From: an uncultured Treponema sp.
GTDB taxonomy: Bacteria; Spirochaetota; Spirochaetia; Treponematales; Treponemataceae
DNA: 64,000 nt
Assembly (NCBI GenBank): GCA_937901865.1
Contig: CALDID010000098.1
Coordinates: forward strand, 49,291 to 113,290
Direction: 5' to 3'
Shown: positions 1 through 9,231 of the stretch, piece by piece
Layout of the letters: each line of letters starts with the position of its first letter
Numbering within the stretch: position 1 is the first letter of the stretch
Position numbers and translations under genes: made by a program
Notes under the pieces: model-generated
What the model saw: only the letters and a program-made list of their open reading frames with translations
What the model was told of the DNA's origin: nothing
The model's database searches: none

Positions 1-3000
1 CGTCTATAAATCCTGTGCCGAGTAAGCAACGCAATTTGTATGTACCGCCGAGAACGAAATTCCCGAACACAAAATCAAGCCCTGCAATTCCTTCAAGCGA
101 AAGTCCTGCTGGTGCGCTCTCGCCGTCAGTCCCGCCCGAAACGCTGGAGGCATAAAAGCCCGCTCCTGCTGCGGCATACGGGCGGAAAATCGAAATATTG
201 CAGGAAAATCCCGCGAGCGCATTTGCATTTATCAGCAGAATTGAAGAAACGTCGCTTTCGTCTTTGTAATCGTCCGACAAACTCATAAACGCTGCCGCAG
301 CGTCGAAGCCCGCAAAAATATGCTCTCCTCCGCGCAGATACGTTGCGCCGACGCTCGTTCCGCTGAAAAATGCGCCTTTCGGGAAGCCGACATCGAAATA
401 AATGCCGTTGCCGCGGCTGCGCTGTTCGCCGGAAGCAGAAACGGCAGGGCGTTCGCTTCGCGATTCAGTGCGTTTCGGCGCAGAGCCGTTTCCGCTGCTC
501 GCCGAAGAGCCTTTTGCATTGCCCGACGCTTGAAGCACCGCGCTGTCGTCGATTGCGACAGACACCCACGGCTGTGCTTTGCTGCTGCCGTCGAGTGCGA
601 GCACGACGGATTTCGCAGGCGGCTTATTTCCTGCGGCAACCACGGAGAAATCGCCGTGTATTTTCGAGTTCCACGGCGTCTGCTTTGTTTTCAGGTTCAT
701 TCGCGCGCAGATTGCGGGCACTTCATTCTTGATATACACTGAAATTTCGTTTATCGACACGCCGGAAGAGCCGTCGTAATTCGCCTTGCCCGAAAGCGCC
801 TCCAGCATTGCATACGTGAAAAATCCGTGCCCCTCGTAGCCCTCGTTCGCCAACTGCGTGCCGGTCGCTGCCGTCAAAATCACCTGACCGCTCGTGTGCG
901 CCAAGTGCTCGAACGCCGTCTGCTGCGCGAGCGAATTTCCCTGCTGCTTTTCGTCGATGAACGCGCCGGAATAGCACGTGTCGAGCAGGATAATTGAGTT
1001 CAATGCCTTGATTTTTGACAGATTTTCCGTCAGAAAATGCTTTGAAATGCCCGCAGAAGCGATTTCGGATTCTTTCTTTATATTTATATCCGCGGGAAGA
1101 TAATAATATTCGCCGCCGTAGTTCGTGCCGTGCCCTGCGATGTAGAACACAAACACGTCGTCCGCCTTCACTTTTGACGCAAAAGTATCAAATGCACTTT
1201 GTATTTTTTCCGCATTTACATCTGCGTCAAGAAGCGGCATTACATTGACGGTGTTATATAATCCTCCTGGTGTATTTTTGAAAGATTCAATAATTGCTGT
1301 AGAATCCGCTACAGAGAATTTTAGATTATTGTTCGGCATATTATGGTAAATATCCACTCCGAGAGCGAGAACAAAAAGATTTGCACTTTCGACTTTTCCT
1401 TGCCAATTCAGTGAAGTTGAAACGTGGCGGCTTTCAATTTTATTCGCTCTGTTTGCAGCATACGCTTCAAAGACATTTTCTCCAGCCGATAAAGTAACAT
1501 CGCAAGTGTAAATATATTTGCGTCCAGTTTTGCTCTCTTCTCCTGCGGATACTTGCATTGCCTTTCCGTTATGCGATAAATACACATATCCAATTCCGCC
1601 TCCTGTATCCTGTACAGAGAACTGTAGTTTTACATTTCTTGTCGTTGCAAGCGGAATATTAGTAAATTGCACAGCGGGAGAATCTCCAGTTGCTACAATT
1701 TCCTGCAAAATAGGTTTTCCGATGTCTTTGCCGTCGAGCTTTGCTTGCACGAGATCAGGGCGATAGAGCGTGTCGTACAACTGCCCGAGCTCAAACACCT
1801 GCATTCCGTCCACGAGGTGCACGAACTTGTTTATTCCGTCCTCATTTCCAGTAAAATACCCTTCTGGAGTGTAAGTAAGCCAATCACCTGTAGTATTGGC
1901 AATTGTACACGATAAAAGTTCTCCTGTTTGTACAGAATAGCATCTGATAATTCCCCCATAATCTTGGCATATCAATTTTTTAGCATCGTTAGAAAAATAT
2001 AACGAATGAACAGATTGCGTTTTAATTTGTCTTATATCATTATTTTCTTGAAAATTATAAATATGAACAACAGATGTTTTACCTTTATTAATGCATACTG
2101 CAATCATCTTTTTATCGTTGGAAAACGCTGAAAAATACCCATTTTCATAGGAAGAAATTTGTTTCCAACTATTCGTATCATATATAATCAAATTTCCCTT
2201 CACGCAGATTGAGCAATATGTATCATCATTTGAGAAAGACACAGATTCAATTCTTGAACCTGAAAATTTTTTTTGAAAGCCAGAAGAAATATTGATAATT
2301 ATACTATCTTTTTGAATGAGATTTTCTTTATCATTATCATCGTTTACGACTACAAATTTTCCGCATGGGCTTGTTTTTACAGTATGATAATATCCGTCCA
2401 AAAATAAATCCATTATCTGAAGTTTTTTAGTAGTGTCCAATACTCTAACTCTTGTTCCCTTAGGTTCTATACTGGGATACGATACAATATGACCTGAATT
2501 GTCAGCAGATATATATCTATTAGTACAATTTATTACTTCCATCACATCAACTTCTTGTCTAGAAATAATATCATAAAGCTTCAGAACATTTTTATTTTTA
2601 TCACGCTTTACATAATAGATTCCATTTTCAAATAATTCTGGAGCTGTTATCATATTTGAACTTATATGCGGAAAATCGTATTTAAAAAATCGGTTATCAT
2701 CAAATATAGTAGGAATACCTTCTCCAAACTTAAAAGCACATAAATAACCTAGTTTAGAATTAAATGATAAGGTATTCATATCAGAACTTTGCGAAATAGT
2801 TTTTAGTAAATTAAAATTATTTAAATTTCTTATTTCTATTCCATGATAATTTGTAAAAGCAAATTGATTTGAATCAATCACAGCATTTCCAAAATACATC
2901 ATTGATTGTTCAAGGCTTGTTGGTGTACGACGTGCAATTTGTTTCCCGTTTTGAATGTTCCATAGTCCCACATATCCAAGAGCATCTACTGTCAGTAAAT

Positions 3001-3886
3001 TATTTTCATCAGGCGAAAAATCCATAGAATTTACAAGATAACCACTATTTCCTGCTGCAAACATATTAAGCCATGTTTTATTTTGTAAATCAAAAATAAA
3101 AACATTACCTTCCGCGGAAGCGAGTGCATTATATTTTCCATTCTTGCTAATTGCCACTGCTGTAACAAATCTATCTTTCTGAGCCGATAGCACTTGTTCA
3201 ACGGATTGTTTTTTAACATTCCAAATTACATTTATAAATTGTCCTAATTGTTTCTGATAGTCTTCAGAATTTGGAATAGCGATTGTTGTTAAATATGTTC
3301 CATCTTGGCTAAAATCCATTTCAAAACCTGCATAAAAAAATTCAGTTGACTCCAAAACATATTTTCGCTTTAATGAATGTGCTTCGAAAATAACGATTTT
3401 ATCATAGTATGACATTGCTAAATAATTGCCGTCTGATGAAAAAGCAAATTTCGCAGTTGCTTTTTCATCGCTTGAAATAGAAAATAAATTAAAAATTGTA
3501 ATAGTTTTCCTAGTTTTTATATCACATATTTCAATGTTGTTGGCTTCATTTTCGTACACAAAATATGAAGAGTCTGGAGCAATTCTTGCATTTTTTGGGT
3601 ATTTTATTCTGTCTGAAAAACTTCTGATTAAATATCCTGTTTTAGAATCCCAAAGTTTTACGTCAGAATCACTTACTGAAAAAATATATTTACCATTATT
3701 ACAATAGGAAATATAATCGCTACCACCATTGTGCCACTCCTGTACAACAATCTCTGGATTATAAGGTGTACCGCTATTTTCCATTTTATCTACGCCCGTT
3801 TTAAGCGCAAACTTGCGAGTAGATTGAGCAGAAGCTGCAAAAACACAAAGCAACAAAATTGTAATAGTGCAAAAAAAGTGTTTCAT
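1..3886 (-). CDS. Secreted WD40-like / caspase-family (C14) protein with C-terminal beta-barrel, partial
   Basis: The frame is open from ATG at 3886 (AAAGGAG upstream) to the left edge, about 1295 residues with no stop, so the C-terminus is missing. Residues 1-20 form a signal peptide ending ASAQ. Residues ~40-690 are WD40/beta-propeller-like repeats with recurring FSxDxxY...I.D/W patterns. A beta-rich linker follows, then a caspase-like peptidase domain (~860-1080) with the expected dyad, His919 in AGHG and Cys971 in DTCYSG. A Ser-rich linker (~1095-1145) leads into an outer-membrane-barrel-like region (alternating Gly/aromatic strands). The peptidase is therefore predicted to act in the periplasm or outer membrane. 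The gene lies 15 bp downstream of the TIR gene, probably in one operon. Base composition changes sharply inside the gene: left ~1250 bp GC-rich, the rest AT-rich. Confidence 0.85.
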   Translation of the reverse strand, partial: MKHFFCTITILLLCVFAASAQSTRKFALKTGVDKMENSGTPYNPEIVVQEWHNGGSDYISYCNNGKYIFSVSDSDVKLWDSKTGYLIRSFSDRIKYPKNARIAPDSSYFVYENEANNIEICDIKTRKTITIFNLFSISSDEKATAKFAFSSDGNYLAMSYYDKIVIFEAHSLKRKYVLESTEFFYAGFEMDFSQDGTYLTTIAIPNSEDYQKQLGQFINVIWNVKKQSVEQVLSAQKDRFVTAVAISKNGKYNALASAEGNVFIFDLQNKTWLNMFAAGNSGYLVNSMDFSPDENNLLTVDALGYVGLWNIQNGKQIARRTPTSLEQSMMYFGNAVIDSNQFAFTNYHGIEIRNLNNFNLLKTISQSSDMNTLSFNSKLGYLCAFKFGEGIPTIFDDNRFFKYDFPHISSNMITAPELFENGIYYVKRDKNKNVLKLYDIISRQEVDVMEVINCTNRYISADNSGHIVSYPSIEPKGTRVRVLDTTKKLQIMDLFLDGYYHTVKTSPCGKFVVVNDDNDKENLIQKDSIIINISSGFQKKFSGSRIESVSFSNDDTYCSICVKGNLIIYDTNSWKQISSYENGYFSAFSNDKKMIAVCINKGKTSVVHIYNFQENNDIRQIKTQSVHSLYFSNDAKKLICQDYGGIIRCYSVQTGELLSCTIANTTGDWLTYTPEGYFTGNEDGINKFVHLVDGMQVFELGQLYDTLYRPDLVQAKLDGKDIGKPILQEIVATGDSPAVQFTNIPLATTRNVKLQFSVQDTGGGIGYVYLSHNGKAMQVSAGEESKTGRKYIYTCDVTLSAGENVFEAYAANRANKIESRHVSTSLNWQGKVESANLFVLALGVDIYHNMPNNNLKFSVADSTAIIESFKNTPGGLYNTVNVMPLLDADVNAEKIQSAFDTFASKVKADDVFVFYIAGHGTNYGGEYYYLPADINIKKESEIASAGISKHFLTENLSKIKALNSIILLDTCYSGAFIDEKQQGNSLAQQTAFEHLAHTSGQVILTAATGTQLANEGYEGHGFFTYAMLEALSGKANYDGSSGVSINEISVYIKNEVPAICARMNLKTKQTPWNSKIHGDFSVVAAGNKPPAKSVVLALDGSSKAQPWVSVAIDDSAVLQASGNAKGSSASSGNGSAPKRTESRSERPAVSASGEQRSRGNGIYFDVGFPKGAFFSGTSVGATYLRGGEHIFAGFDAAAAFMSLSDDYKDESDVSSILLINANALAGFSCNISIFRPYAAAGAGFYASSVSGGTDGESAPAGLSLEGIAGLDFVFGNFVLGGTYKLRCLLGTGFID

Positions 3887-3901
3887 TGTAGGTACTCTCC
3901 T

Positions 3902-5917
3902 TTAGTTTTGTGGATTATTTTTTATCCAGTTGTCATAGATTGTTTTCATTTCCGAGATTGCATTTTCCTCAGAATATGAATAATTAAACGAAATCCCGAA
4001 AGAATCGGTATAGTGACTTTTTACAATCTTTTTTGAAATAGGATTATAAATTACGGCTTCCTTTAGTTCCTGACTGCTGTTTTTCTCAAAATCGCCTTCG
4101 CTTCCGTTTGCAAAATAATCAAACGCGCCTAAGCAAAGCACAATATTGTCTTTTTGTACTCCCTCGTTTTTTGCGATTGAGCCTTGCTCTACGTCTAAGA
4201 TTTTCACTACCATTTCGGATTTATAGAAAAGAAGATTATTATCAGCGTCTTGATATTTTGTCCTTTTTATTCCGTTTTCAAGAAATTCAATTTTTCTTGC
4301 CCAGCCGTCAGAATTATTCCTTAATTTATTTTCTTTTGTAAAATTAAGGACAGAATAAAAAGAATCATTGTACTTGTACTCTGTAAAATAAACTGAATAA
4401 GAGCCATCTTCAAATATTTTTTGTTCAGTTTGAGAAATTAAGTTTCCAGATGAATCGTATGAGAAAGTTTTATTTCCAATAAGTTCTATATAACTGCCGT
4501 CTTTGTTATAAGAAATCTTTTTTGTATTAGTTCCGATAGTGTCATAGAACTGACGGGAAATGACAAAACCGTTTTCGTTGATAGTTTCTGTTATACTCTC
4601 TCCATTTTCAAGATATGTGTTTCTGAACGCAGAATAATTTTTATTAGGACGATTTTTATTTTTTCCGTTTTTGTCTTTATACTCTGAGGAAATAATTTTT
4701 TTGTCCATAGAGTTTGTTGATACTATGAAATCGCCGTTTTCTTTGTAGCTGTATAAACCTACATATTCTCTTATTCCATCAGAGTTATATACATAGTGAT
4801 ATAAAGGTTTATCTGAAATATCGTAATAAACGACAAAAGTTTTATTATTTTCTTTATGACCTTTAAAATATGCAACATTGCGCTTTGATGAAGTATTTCC
4901 GTTCGGCAAAATATATTTACCGTGCAAAAGAAATTTATCGTCAAAATCAGTTTCGGCTTCAAAACTAGCATATTTCAGATGAGATGGCTTTACAAGATTT
5001 CCATTTGTGTCTTGGAATTCCTCGTGCTTCAATAATCCGCTTGGCGTATATAAAGCAATATATTTGCTGAATTGCAAAACAGCGTGTACAGAACTCTCTC
5101 CATTCTCATTTTTAAACGCTGCACTTTGCAACAAGCCTCTGCTGTCATAAGTAAAATCTGCTCTTGCAAATCCTTTATTGACTGGACTAAAAGGAACATT
5201 ATTTTCATAATATATTATGCTCTTATTCAATCCATTGTATAAAATTTTTGCTGTTATAGAAATGTTTGCATTGTAAGAAGATATTGCCGTTTCAATATGA
5301 CGCCCGTAAATGTCATATTTTTCAATTTGAGTTCTCTCGCTTTTATCAAAATAAGTTTTTTCGATTGTTTCGCCTTTTTCGCAGGAATATTCTTTTGCTA
5401 TTGTTTGTGAAAGAGAATTATTTTTGTCATAAAACTCGCATTTTATCAATTTATTTTCAGAATCATAGAACCAAATCTGTGTAGAATAAAAATTATCATT
5501 TTCATAAGTTTCCCATTTTTGAGAATGATTTTTATTATCATAACTGATTTTATGACACATTATGACGTTCTCGTATGTCGAAGTTATCTCAATTAAATCT
5601 CCTGCTTTATTATAAACAACAGTATCTTTTGAAGAACCTAGTAATTTGTTAAATGCTGGTTTATTTTTCTCGTCGAACCAAGATAATTCTTGTATAATTT
5701 TGTCATCTGATACTGTAACAGAAATCTTTTCAGTTGCAAAATTTCTGCTCTCATTGAAAACGATTTCAGATTTATATACATTGTTTGTAAGTTTTTCTGA
5801 GAAAAATTCAACGGCTGTTAATTTGAAATCAGAATAGCTTAGTTTTTTATACGATACAGCGAAAGAATCCATAAGCGCATTTTCATATAGAATATGATTC
5901 TTTTTCCAATAATCCAT
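3902..5917 (-). CDS. C-terminal part of TIR repeat protein, separated by a frameshift
   Basis: This reading frame continues the preceding TIR gene in the +1 frame; about 670 residues lie downstream of the junction. The sequence is a run of degenerate repeats rich in Y, N, D and G (patterns like YDSRGLL, YNKDGSY, DSSGNL), resembling YD/MORN-type extracellular repeats. A PDZ-like segment (VEQGSIAKNEGVQKDNIVLC) lies near the C-terminus. The frame is formally open to 6283, but upstream of 5917 the residues are out-of-frame translation of the TIR gene, so that part is not counted. A separate start at 5917 or 5872 has no convincing ribosome-binding site. I therefore favour one ~1094-residue protein interrupted by a single-base indel. 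The stop is 15 bp before the caspase gene. Confidence 0.65.
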   Translation of the reverse strand: MDYWKKNHILYENALMDSFAVSYKKLSYSDFKLTAVEFFSEKLTNNVYKSEIVFNESRNFATEKISVTVSDDKIIQELSWFDEKNKPAFNKLLGSSKDTVVYNKAGDLIEITSTYENVIMCHKISYDNKNHSQKWETYENDNFYSTQIWFYDSENKLIKCEFYDKNNSLSQTIAKEYSCEKGETIEKTYFDKSERTQIEKYDIYGRHIETAISSYNANISITAKILYNGLNKSIIYYENNVPFSPVNKGFARADFTYDSRGLLQSAAFKNENGESSVHAVLQFSKYIALYTPSGLLKHEEFQDTNGNLVKPSHLKYASFEAETDFDDKFLLHGKYILPNGNTSSKRNVAYFKGHKENNKTFVVYYDISDKPLYHYVYNSDGIREYVGLYSYKENGDFIVSTNSMDKKIISSEYKDKNGKNKNRPNKNYSAFRNTYLENGESITETINENGFVISRQFYDTIGTNTKKISYNKDGSYIELIGNKTFSYDSSGNLISQTEQKIFEDGSYSVYFTEYKYNDSFYSVLNFTKENKLRNNSDGWARKIEFLENGIKRTKYQDADNNLLFYKSEMVVKILDVEQGSIAKNEGVQKDNIVLCLGAFDYFANGSEGDFEKNSSQELKEAVIYNPISKKIVKSHYTDSFGISFNYSYSEENAISEMKTIYDNWIKNNPQN

Positions 5918-7187
5918 TACTCGTATAACTACGCTTATAACCATATATTCCATTTTTATCAGCAGTAATTTGCTTGTTTTGGCTATAGAATATGGTTTCA
6001 ATATCGAAACCAGAGTTCTCGTCGTATATAATCTTGTGCTTGCAAATGTTGCTATTATCAAACAGCATTTTATATTCTGGAGAACTTTCTGCATTGTCAT
6101 AAAGAATACTTTCCAAAAGATTTTCATAATCAGAGTAATATATATTCTGATATGACAAAATATCATTAGAGAGTGTTTTCGGTATTTGCGTATCTGCGCC
6201 ATAATAGAAAGATGCAAATACAGTGTTTTTAGACTCCCCATTTTCATAAACAATTTGCATAGTATGATTATGAAGCGAATCACTACGATTGGGATTTATA
6301 ATGCAAACAACTCTTTCAAGTTGCCAATTTTGTATGTCTATAAACGGCGAAAAAGAATGTTTGTAATAAAATTCTGCTTGCTGAGGACGGTTTTGATGTT
6401 CATATTTTGTTGATTCTGCAATAGGAACGAGATGAGAATTTTCGTGAACCAATTTTATAGGACGACCGCATTTATATACAATTCTATAATGCTCTGGAAG
6501 ATGTTTTATATCATCAGAAGTCAGCCTTGTTTCTTCAATTCCCTCTGGGATTCCCCAGCGAGTGATATAATCTCCGTAATATCGGGTATGCGGAGTAATA
6601 TACCAGAGAAATGCGCATAAAAACACGGCAAAAACAGTCGCTGCCGAAATAGAAACTGCATTTCTGCGAACTGTACGAATATGCTCTCGCCGTTTTAAGT
6701 CGTCGTATTTTATTCCAAGCAAGCTTGCGAGTAATCTGACAAAAGCGTTTTTCTTTCCGTCGGCAATAACGTCGGCTGCATTGAGATTCAGATTTTTCAA
6801 TTGGGGCGAAAAACAACACTGTTCGCTCTCTGCACTTGGAGAACCTGCAATAATAAGCGGAAAAATATTCTCTGTGCTTCTGCCAAGTGATAAGAAACTT
6901 TGTATTTCATAATTCACATACTCTGATTTTGCTGAATCAGGAGAACAAAGCACTATCAGATTTTTAGAATCTTGCAATTCCCGTGAAAGTGCATTTTCTA
7001 CCGTATCACCTGCACAAATATCTGTTTTATCTCGAAAAATATGCAGTTTTTTAGGCAGTCCTTCGTATTGTTTTTGAAGCACTGCAGGCAACCTATACGA
7101 TTCGAGTTTCTTTTGAAGCCATATTGCTTCCTTTTCATTTTTGCGGCTGTAACTGATAAACGCAAAATACTTGAAATTATTTTTCAT
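5883..7187 (-). CDS. TIR-domain transmembrane protein, N-terminal fragment (frameshifted)
   Basis: Residues 5-155 form a TIR domain: FAFISYSRKNE at strand A, a conserved FRDKTDICAGD loop, and LIVLCSPDSAKSEYVNYEI, where Glu94 sits at the position of the catalytic Glu of NAD-cleaving TIRs. A basic stretch is followed by a single membrane helix (~177-196), so the TIR is predicted cytoplasmic and the rest periplasmic. The repeat region starts before the TGA at 5883. The next frame continues the same repeats, so this is probably the N-terminal 40% of a longer protein. The gene starts 3 bp after the RyR gene stop, implying translational coupling. NADase activity is inference; a purely adaptor role is possible. 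Confidence 0.8.
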   Translation of the reverse strand: MKNNFKYFAFISYSRKNEKEAIWLQKKLESYRLPAVLQKQYEGLPKKLHIFRDKTDICAGDTVENALSRELQDSKNLIVLCSPDSAKSEYVNYEIQSFLSLGRSTENIFPLIIAGSPSAESEQCCFSPQLKNLNLNAADVIADGKKNAFVRLLASLLGIKYDDLKRREHIRTVRRNAVSISAATVFAVFLCAFLWYITPHTRYYGDYITRWGIPEGIEETRLTSDDIKHLPEHYRIVYKCGRPIKLVHENSHLVPIAESTKYEHQNRPQQAEFYYKHSFSPFIDIQNWQLERVVCIINPNRSDSLHNHTMQIVYENGESKNTVFASFYYGADTQIPKTLSNDILSYQNIYYSDYENLLESILYDNAESSPEYKMLFDNSNICKHKIIYDENSGFDIETIFYSQNKQITADKNGIYGYKRSYTSNGLLEKESYSI

Positions 7188-7190
7188 AGA

Positions 7191-9119
7191 TTACGCCCTC
7201 TCGTTGTATTTTATGAGAACATAATCCAAATGCGTCATATTCTGTACCGCTTGCTTTAATCCTGCAGTTGCGGCGAGTTCTTGAATAAAGGTTTCGTCAG
7301 ATTTCTTTATACCGACATCAACAGTATCCAATTCGTCCCAAGAGCATATACACGCATGCAGTTTTGCTCTGTCATTTCTGCGGCTTCCTGCTTCTTCCTG
7401 TTGCGTTTTTGTTGCTTTGCACCATCCTTCTGCCCTCATATACGCATTCCATCTATCGTGTTCTATTCTTGCTAGTCTAAGGAGCGTTTCTGGTTCTTTT
7501 AGTCTTTCTTCTAATTCTGCAACAAGTTTCGGAGATTCTTGTTTTTCATATTCATTGCATTCATTTCTTGGCTTTGCTTCATAGCCCAAAAGAAACAACT
7601 TTGTTTTGATATGAATTACATTTGCTCTTGTAGAGCGAACACTTACTTCATTAAGATAAAAACTTTTTCTCGCTTCTTCTTCTGTCGTCTTTCCGTTCAG
7701 TCTTTGCAATTCATAAATATAATGTGCGTTCATTGCCATAGCGGAAATCGGAGATTCCAGCAACGCTGTAGAATATACAGAAGAATTTGCTGCAAAAGGA
7801 ACGAGATTATAATTTCCGCTTCCTTTGGAATGAGGAACTGTAAAGTGAGAAACAAGGGAATTTTTTAGCGAGTTTTTTACTTCGACTGCAATAAACGGTT
7901 TCCTACTGTTTCTTACATTTTTTCGCATATAATATGCGCGAAGATACAACGCTGTTTTGATATTAAGTGCGTCATTTCCTAAACAAACACAAATGTAGTT
8001 TGTATTTGCACAATGAGTGTCGAGATGATTTTGAAGTTCAGAAGTTTCTATATCAGTTTTTATGAACGATATAGAAACTTTCGTTCCGTAATCATTTTCT
8101 AAAAATTCAAGACATTCAAGAGCAAATTTCTTTTCGATAATATCTGCATTTTTATCGAGCACAGTTATATTAAGTTTGTAATCTTCACCAAACTGTCCGC
8201 TCCACGAAATAGTTTTTAAGATTTCTTTTCCGATTTTCCCTGCACCGATTAAAAGGACCGATATTTCATTATTATTGATGACATCAAAAAGAGGGTGTTC
8301 AAAAACTAATGTTTCTGCAATGAAACGATTTCTGTTTACAAGGATAACAGGAAAGCCTTTTTTTTCAAGAGAGGCAAGAACGAGCGGAGCTTCTTCATGT
8401 TCAGAGAAAAGATAAAAAATCGAATTTGAATCTACTTGGGATTTTTCTGCTACAACTTTTGTATATTCAAGATTCTCATCTTGATTTTCGGAGATAAAAA
8501 AGTATGACCACTTCTTTTTGCACCTTTTGCTTCGTATAAAATTTTCAATAGACCTTTCATATAAAAGAAAACCATGGAGATATGCTCGTTCTGAAAAATC
8601 AAGAGCTTCTTTCTTGCGTGAACTGCAAAATATAAAAAGACTTTGCGGATTCTTTTTGAATAGGTCTTCTGCGAGCATAAGAGAATTTTCATTTAGAGCG
8701 GAAAATAAATATACGTTCCTAAAACAGTGAAAAATCCAAAAACGGAAGAAACGTGTTATATTAGGGAACAACGCAACTACAAGACTTCCCCATGCTAAAG
8801 GAGTTGCTACTGCAAGAATTATAAAAAGATAAGTTATAGTGTTCCCAATATCTAAAGCCTGATGAAGCAAACAATCATACGGAGCACTTAAGATAGTCAT
8901 TTGTGCCGCTACTATAATAGAATAGAGAATTGCTATGGCAGTAGAAGGAAAAAGAATATTAAGAATACTTATATCTGCAAAAAATAAGAATAAGCCTGTA
9001 TAGAAAAAGCAGTGTTTCTTTGTATGGATTTTTATATTTTTGTATAAAAAAGCAAAAATATAACTTGCTAGAGCTGCGACAAGAAAAAGTAATGAAACGC
9101 AAAATAAAATATTTTCCAT
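7191..9119 (-). CDS. Membrane protein with TrkA_N (Rossmann) and RyR-like domains
   Basis: The 642-residue protein has four predicted membrane helices in the first ~118 residues, then a cytosolic region. A nucleotide-binding Rossmann motif, LLIGAGKIGKEI, lies at ~289-300 (Gly292, Gly294, Gly297), as in TrkA_N/RCK domains of K+ channels. Near the C-terminus the pattern LARIEHDRWNAYMRAEGW (His554, Trp557), followed by KLH and a DELD segment, matches the bacterial RyR-type domain. This suggests a ligand-gated membrane sensor or channel that binds a nucleotide. It is first of three minus-strand genes and faces the XRE regulator across a 112-bp promoter region. Its substrate and ion specificity cannot be read from the sequence. 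Confidence 0.75.
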   Translation of the reverse strand: MENILFCVSLLFLVAALASYIFAFLYKNIKIHTKKHCFFYTGLFLFFADISILNILFPSTAIAILYSIIVAAQMTILSAPYDCLLHQALDIGNTITYLFIILAVATPLAWGSLVVALFPNITRFFRFWIFHCFRNVYLFSALNENSLMLAEDLFKKNPQSLFIFCSSRKKEALDFSERAYLHGFLLYERSIENFIRSKRCKKKWSYFFISENQDENLEYTKVVAEKSQVDSNSIFYLFSEHEEAPLVLASLEKKGFPVILVNRNRFIAETLVFEHPLFDVINNNEISVLLIGAGKIGKEILKTISWSGQFGEDYKLNITVLDKNADIIEKKFALECLEFLENDYGTKVSISFIKTDIETSELQNHLDTHCANTNYICVCLGNDALNIKTALYLRAYYMRKNVRNSRKPFIAVEVKNSLKNSLVSHFTVPHSKGSGNYNLVPFAANSSVYSTALLESPISAMAMNAHYIYELQRLNGKTTEEEARKSFYLNEVSVRSTRANVIHIKTKLFLLGYEAKPRNECNEYEKQESPKLVAELEERLKEPETLLRLARIEHDRWNAYMRAEGWCKATKTQQEEAGSRRNDRAKLHACICSWDELDTVDVGIKKSDETFIQELAATAGLKQAVQNMTHLDYVLIKYNERA

Positions 9120-9144
9120 AGCACGAAATTCTCCTCGTGAAATC

Positions 9145-9188
9145 AGACTATAGTCTTATTTATTTAGATTATAATATACTATAGTCGA
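9145..9188. promoter_or_regulatory. Paired dyad operators in a divergent promoter
   Basis: AGACTATAGTCT (9145-9156) is a perfect 12-bp palindrome. Its core ACTATAGTC recurs at 9178-9186, exactly 31 bp downstream (about three helical turns). Between and overlapping them lie TATAAT on the + strand (9170-9175) and TATAAT on the - strand (9168-9173). The likely ligand is the adjacent XRE regulator, which would control both itself and the divergent RyR-TIR-caspase genes. Confidence 0.6.
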
Positions 9189-9231
9189 ATTTTCAAGCAA
9201 AATAATAGTAATAAAGTAGTATTGTATCTAT

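Noticed and set aside
320..742. Plus-strand open frames in the first 750 bases
   Set aside because: They are antisense shadows of the caspase gene, which is open across the whole region and has coherent domains.
5883..5910. Programmed -1 frameshift at the five-A run in the TIR gene
   Set aside because: Joining the frames needs a +1 shift (or loss of one base); a -1 slip enters the wrong frame.
3902..6283. Full 793-residue frame as a stand-alone protein
   Set aside because: The first ~120 residues are out-of-frame translation of the TIR gene (Ile/Lys-rich, no domain); only the part after ~5917 looks coding.
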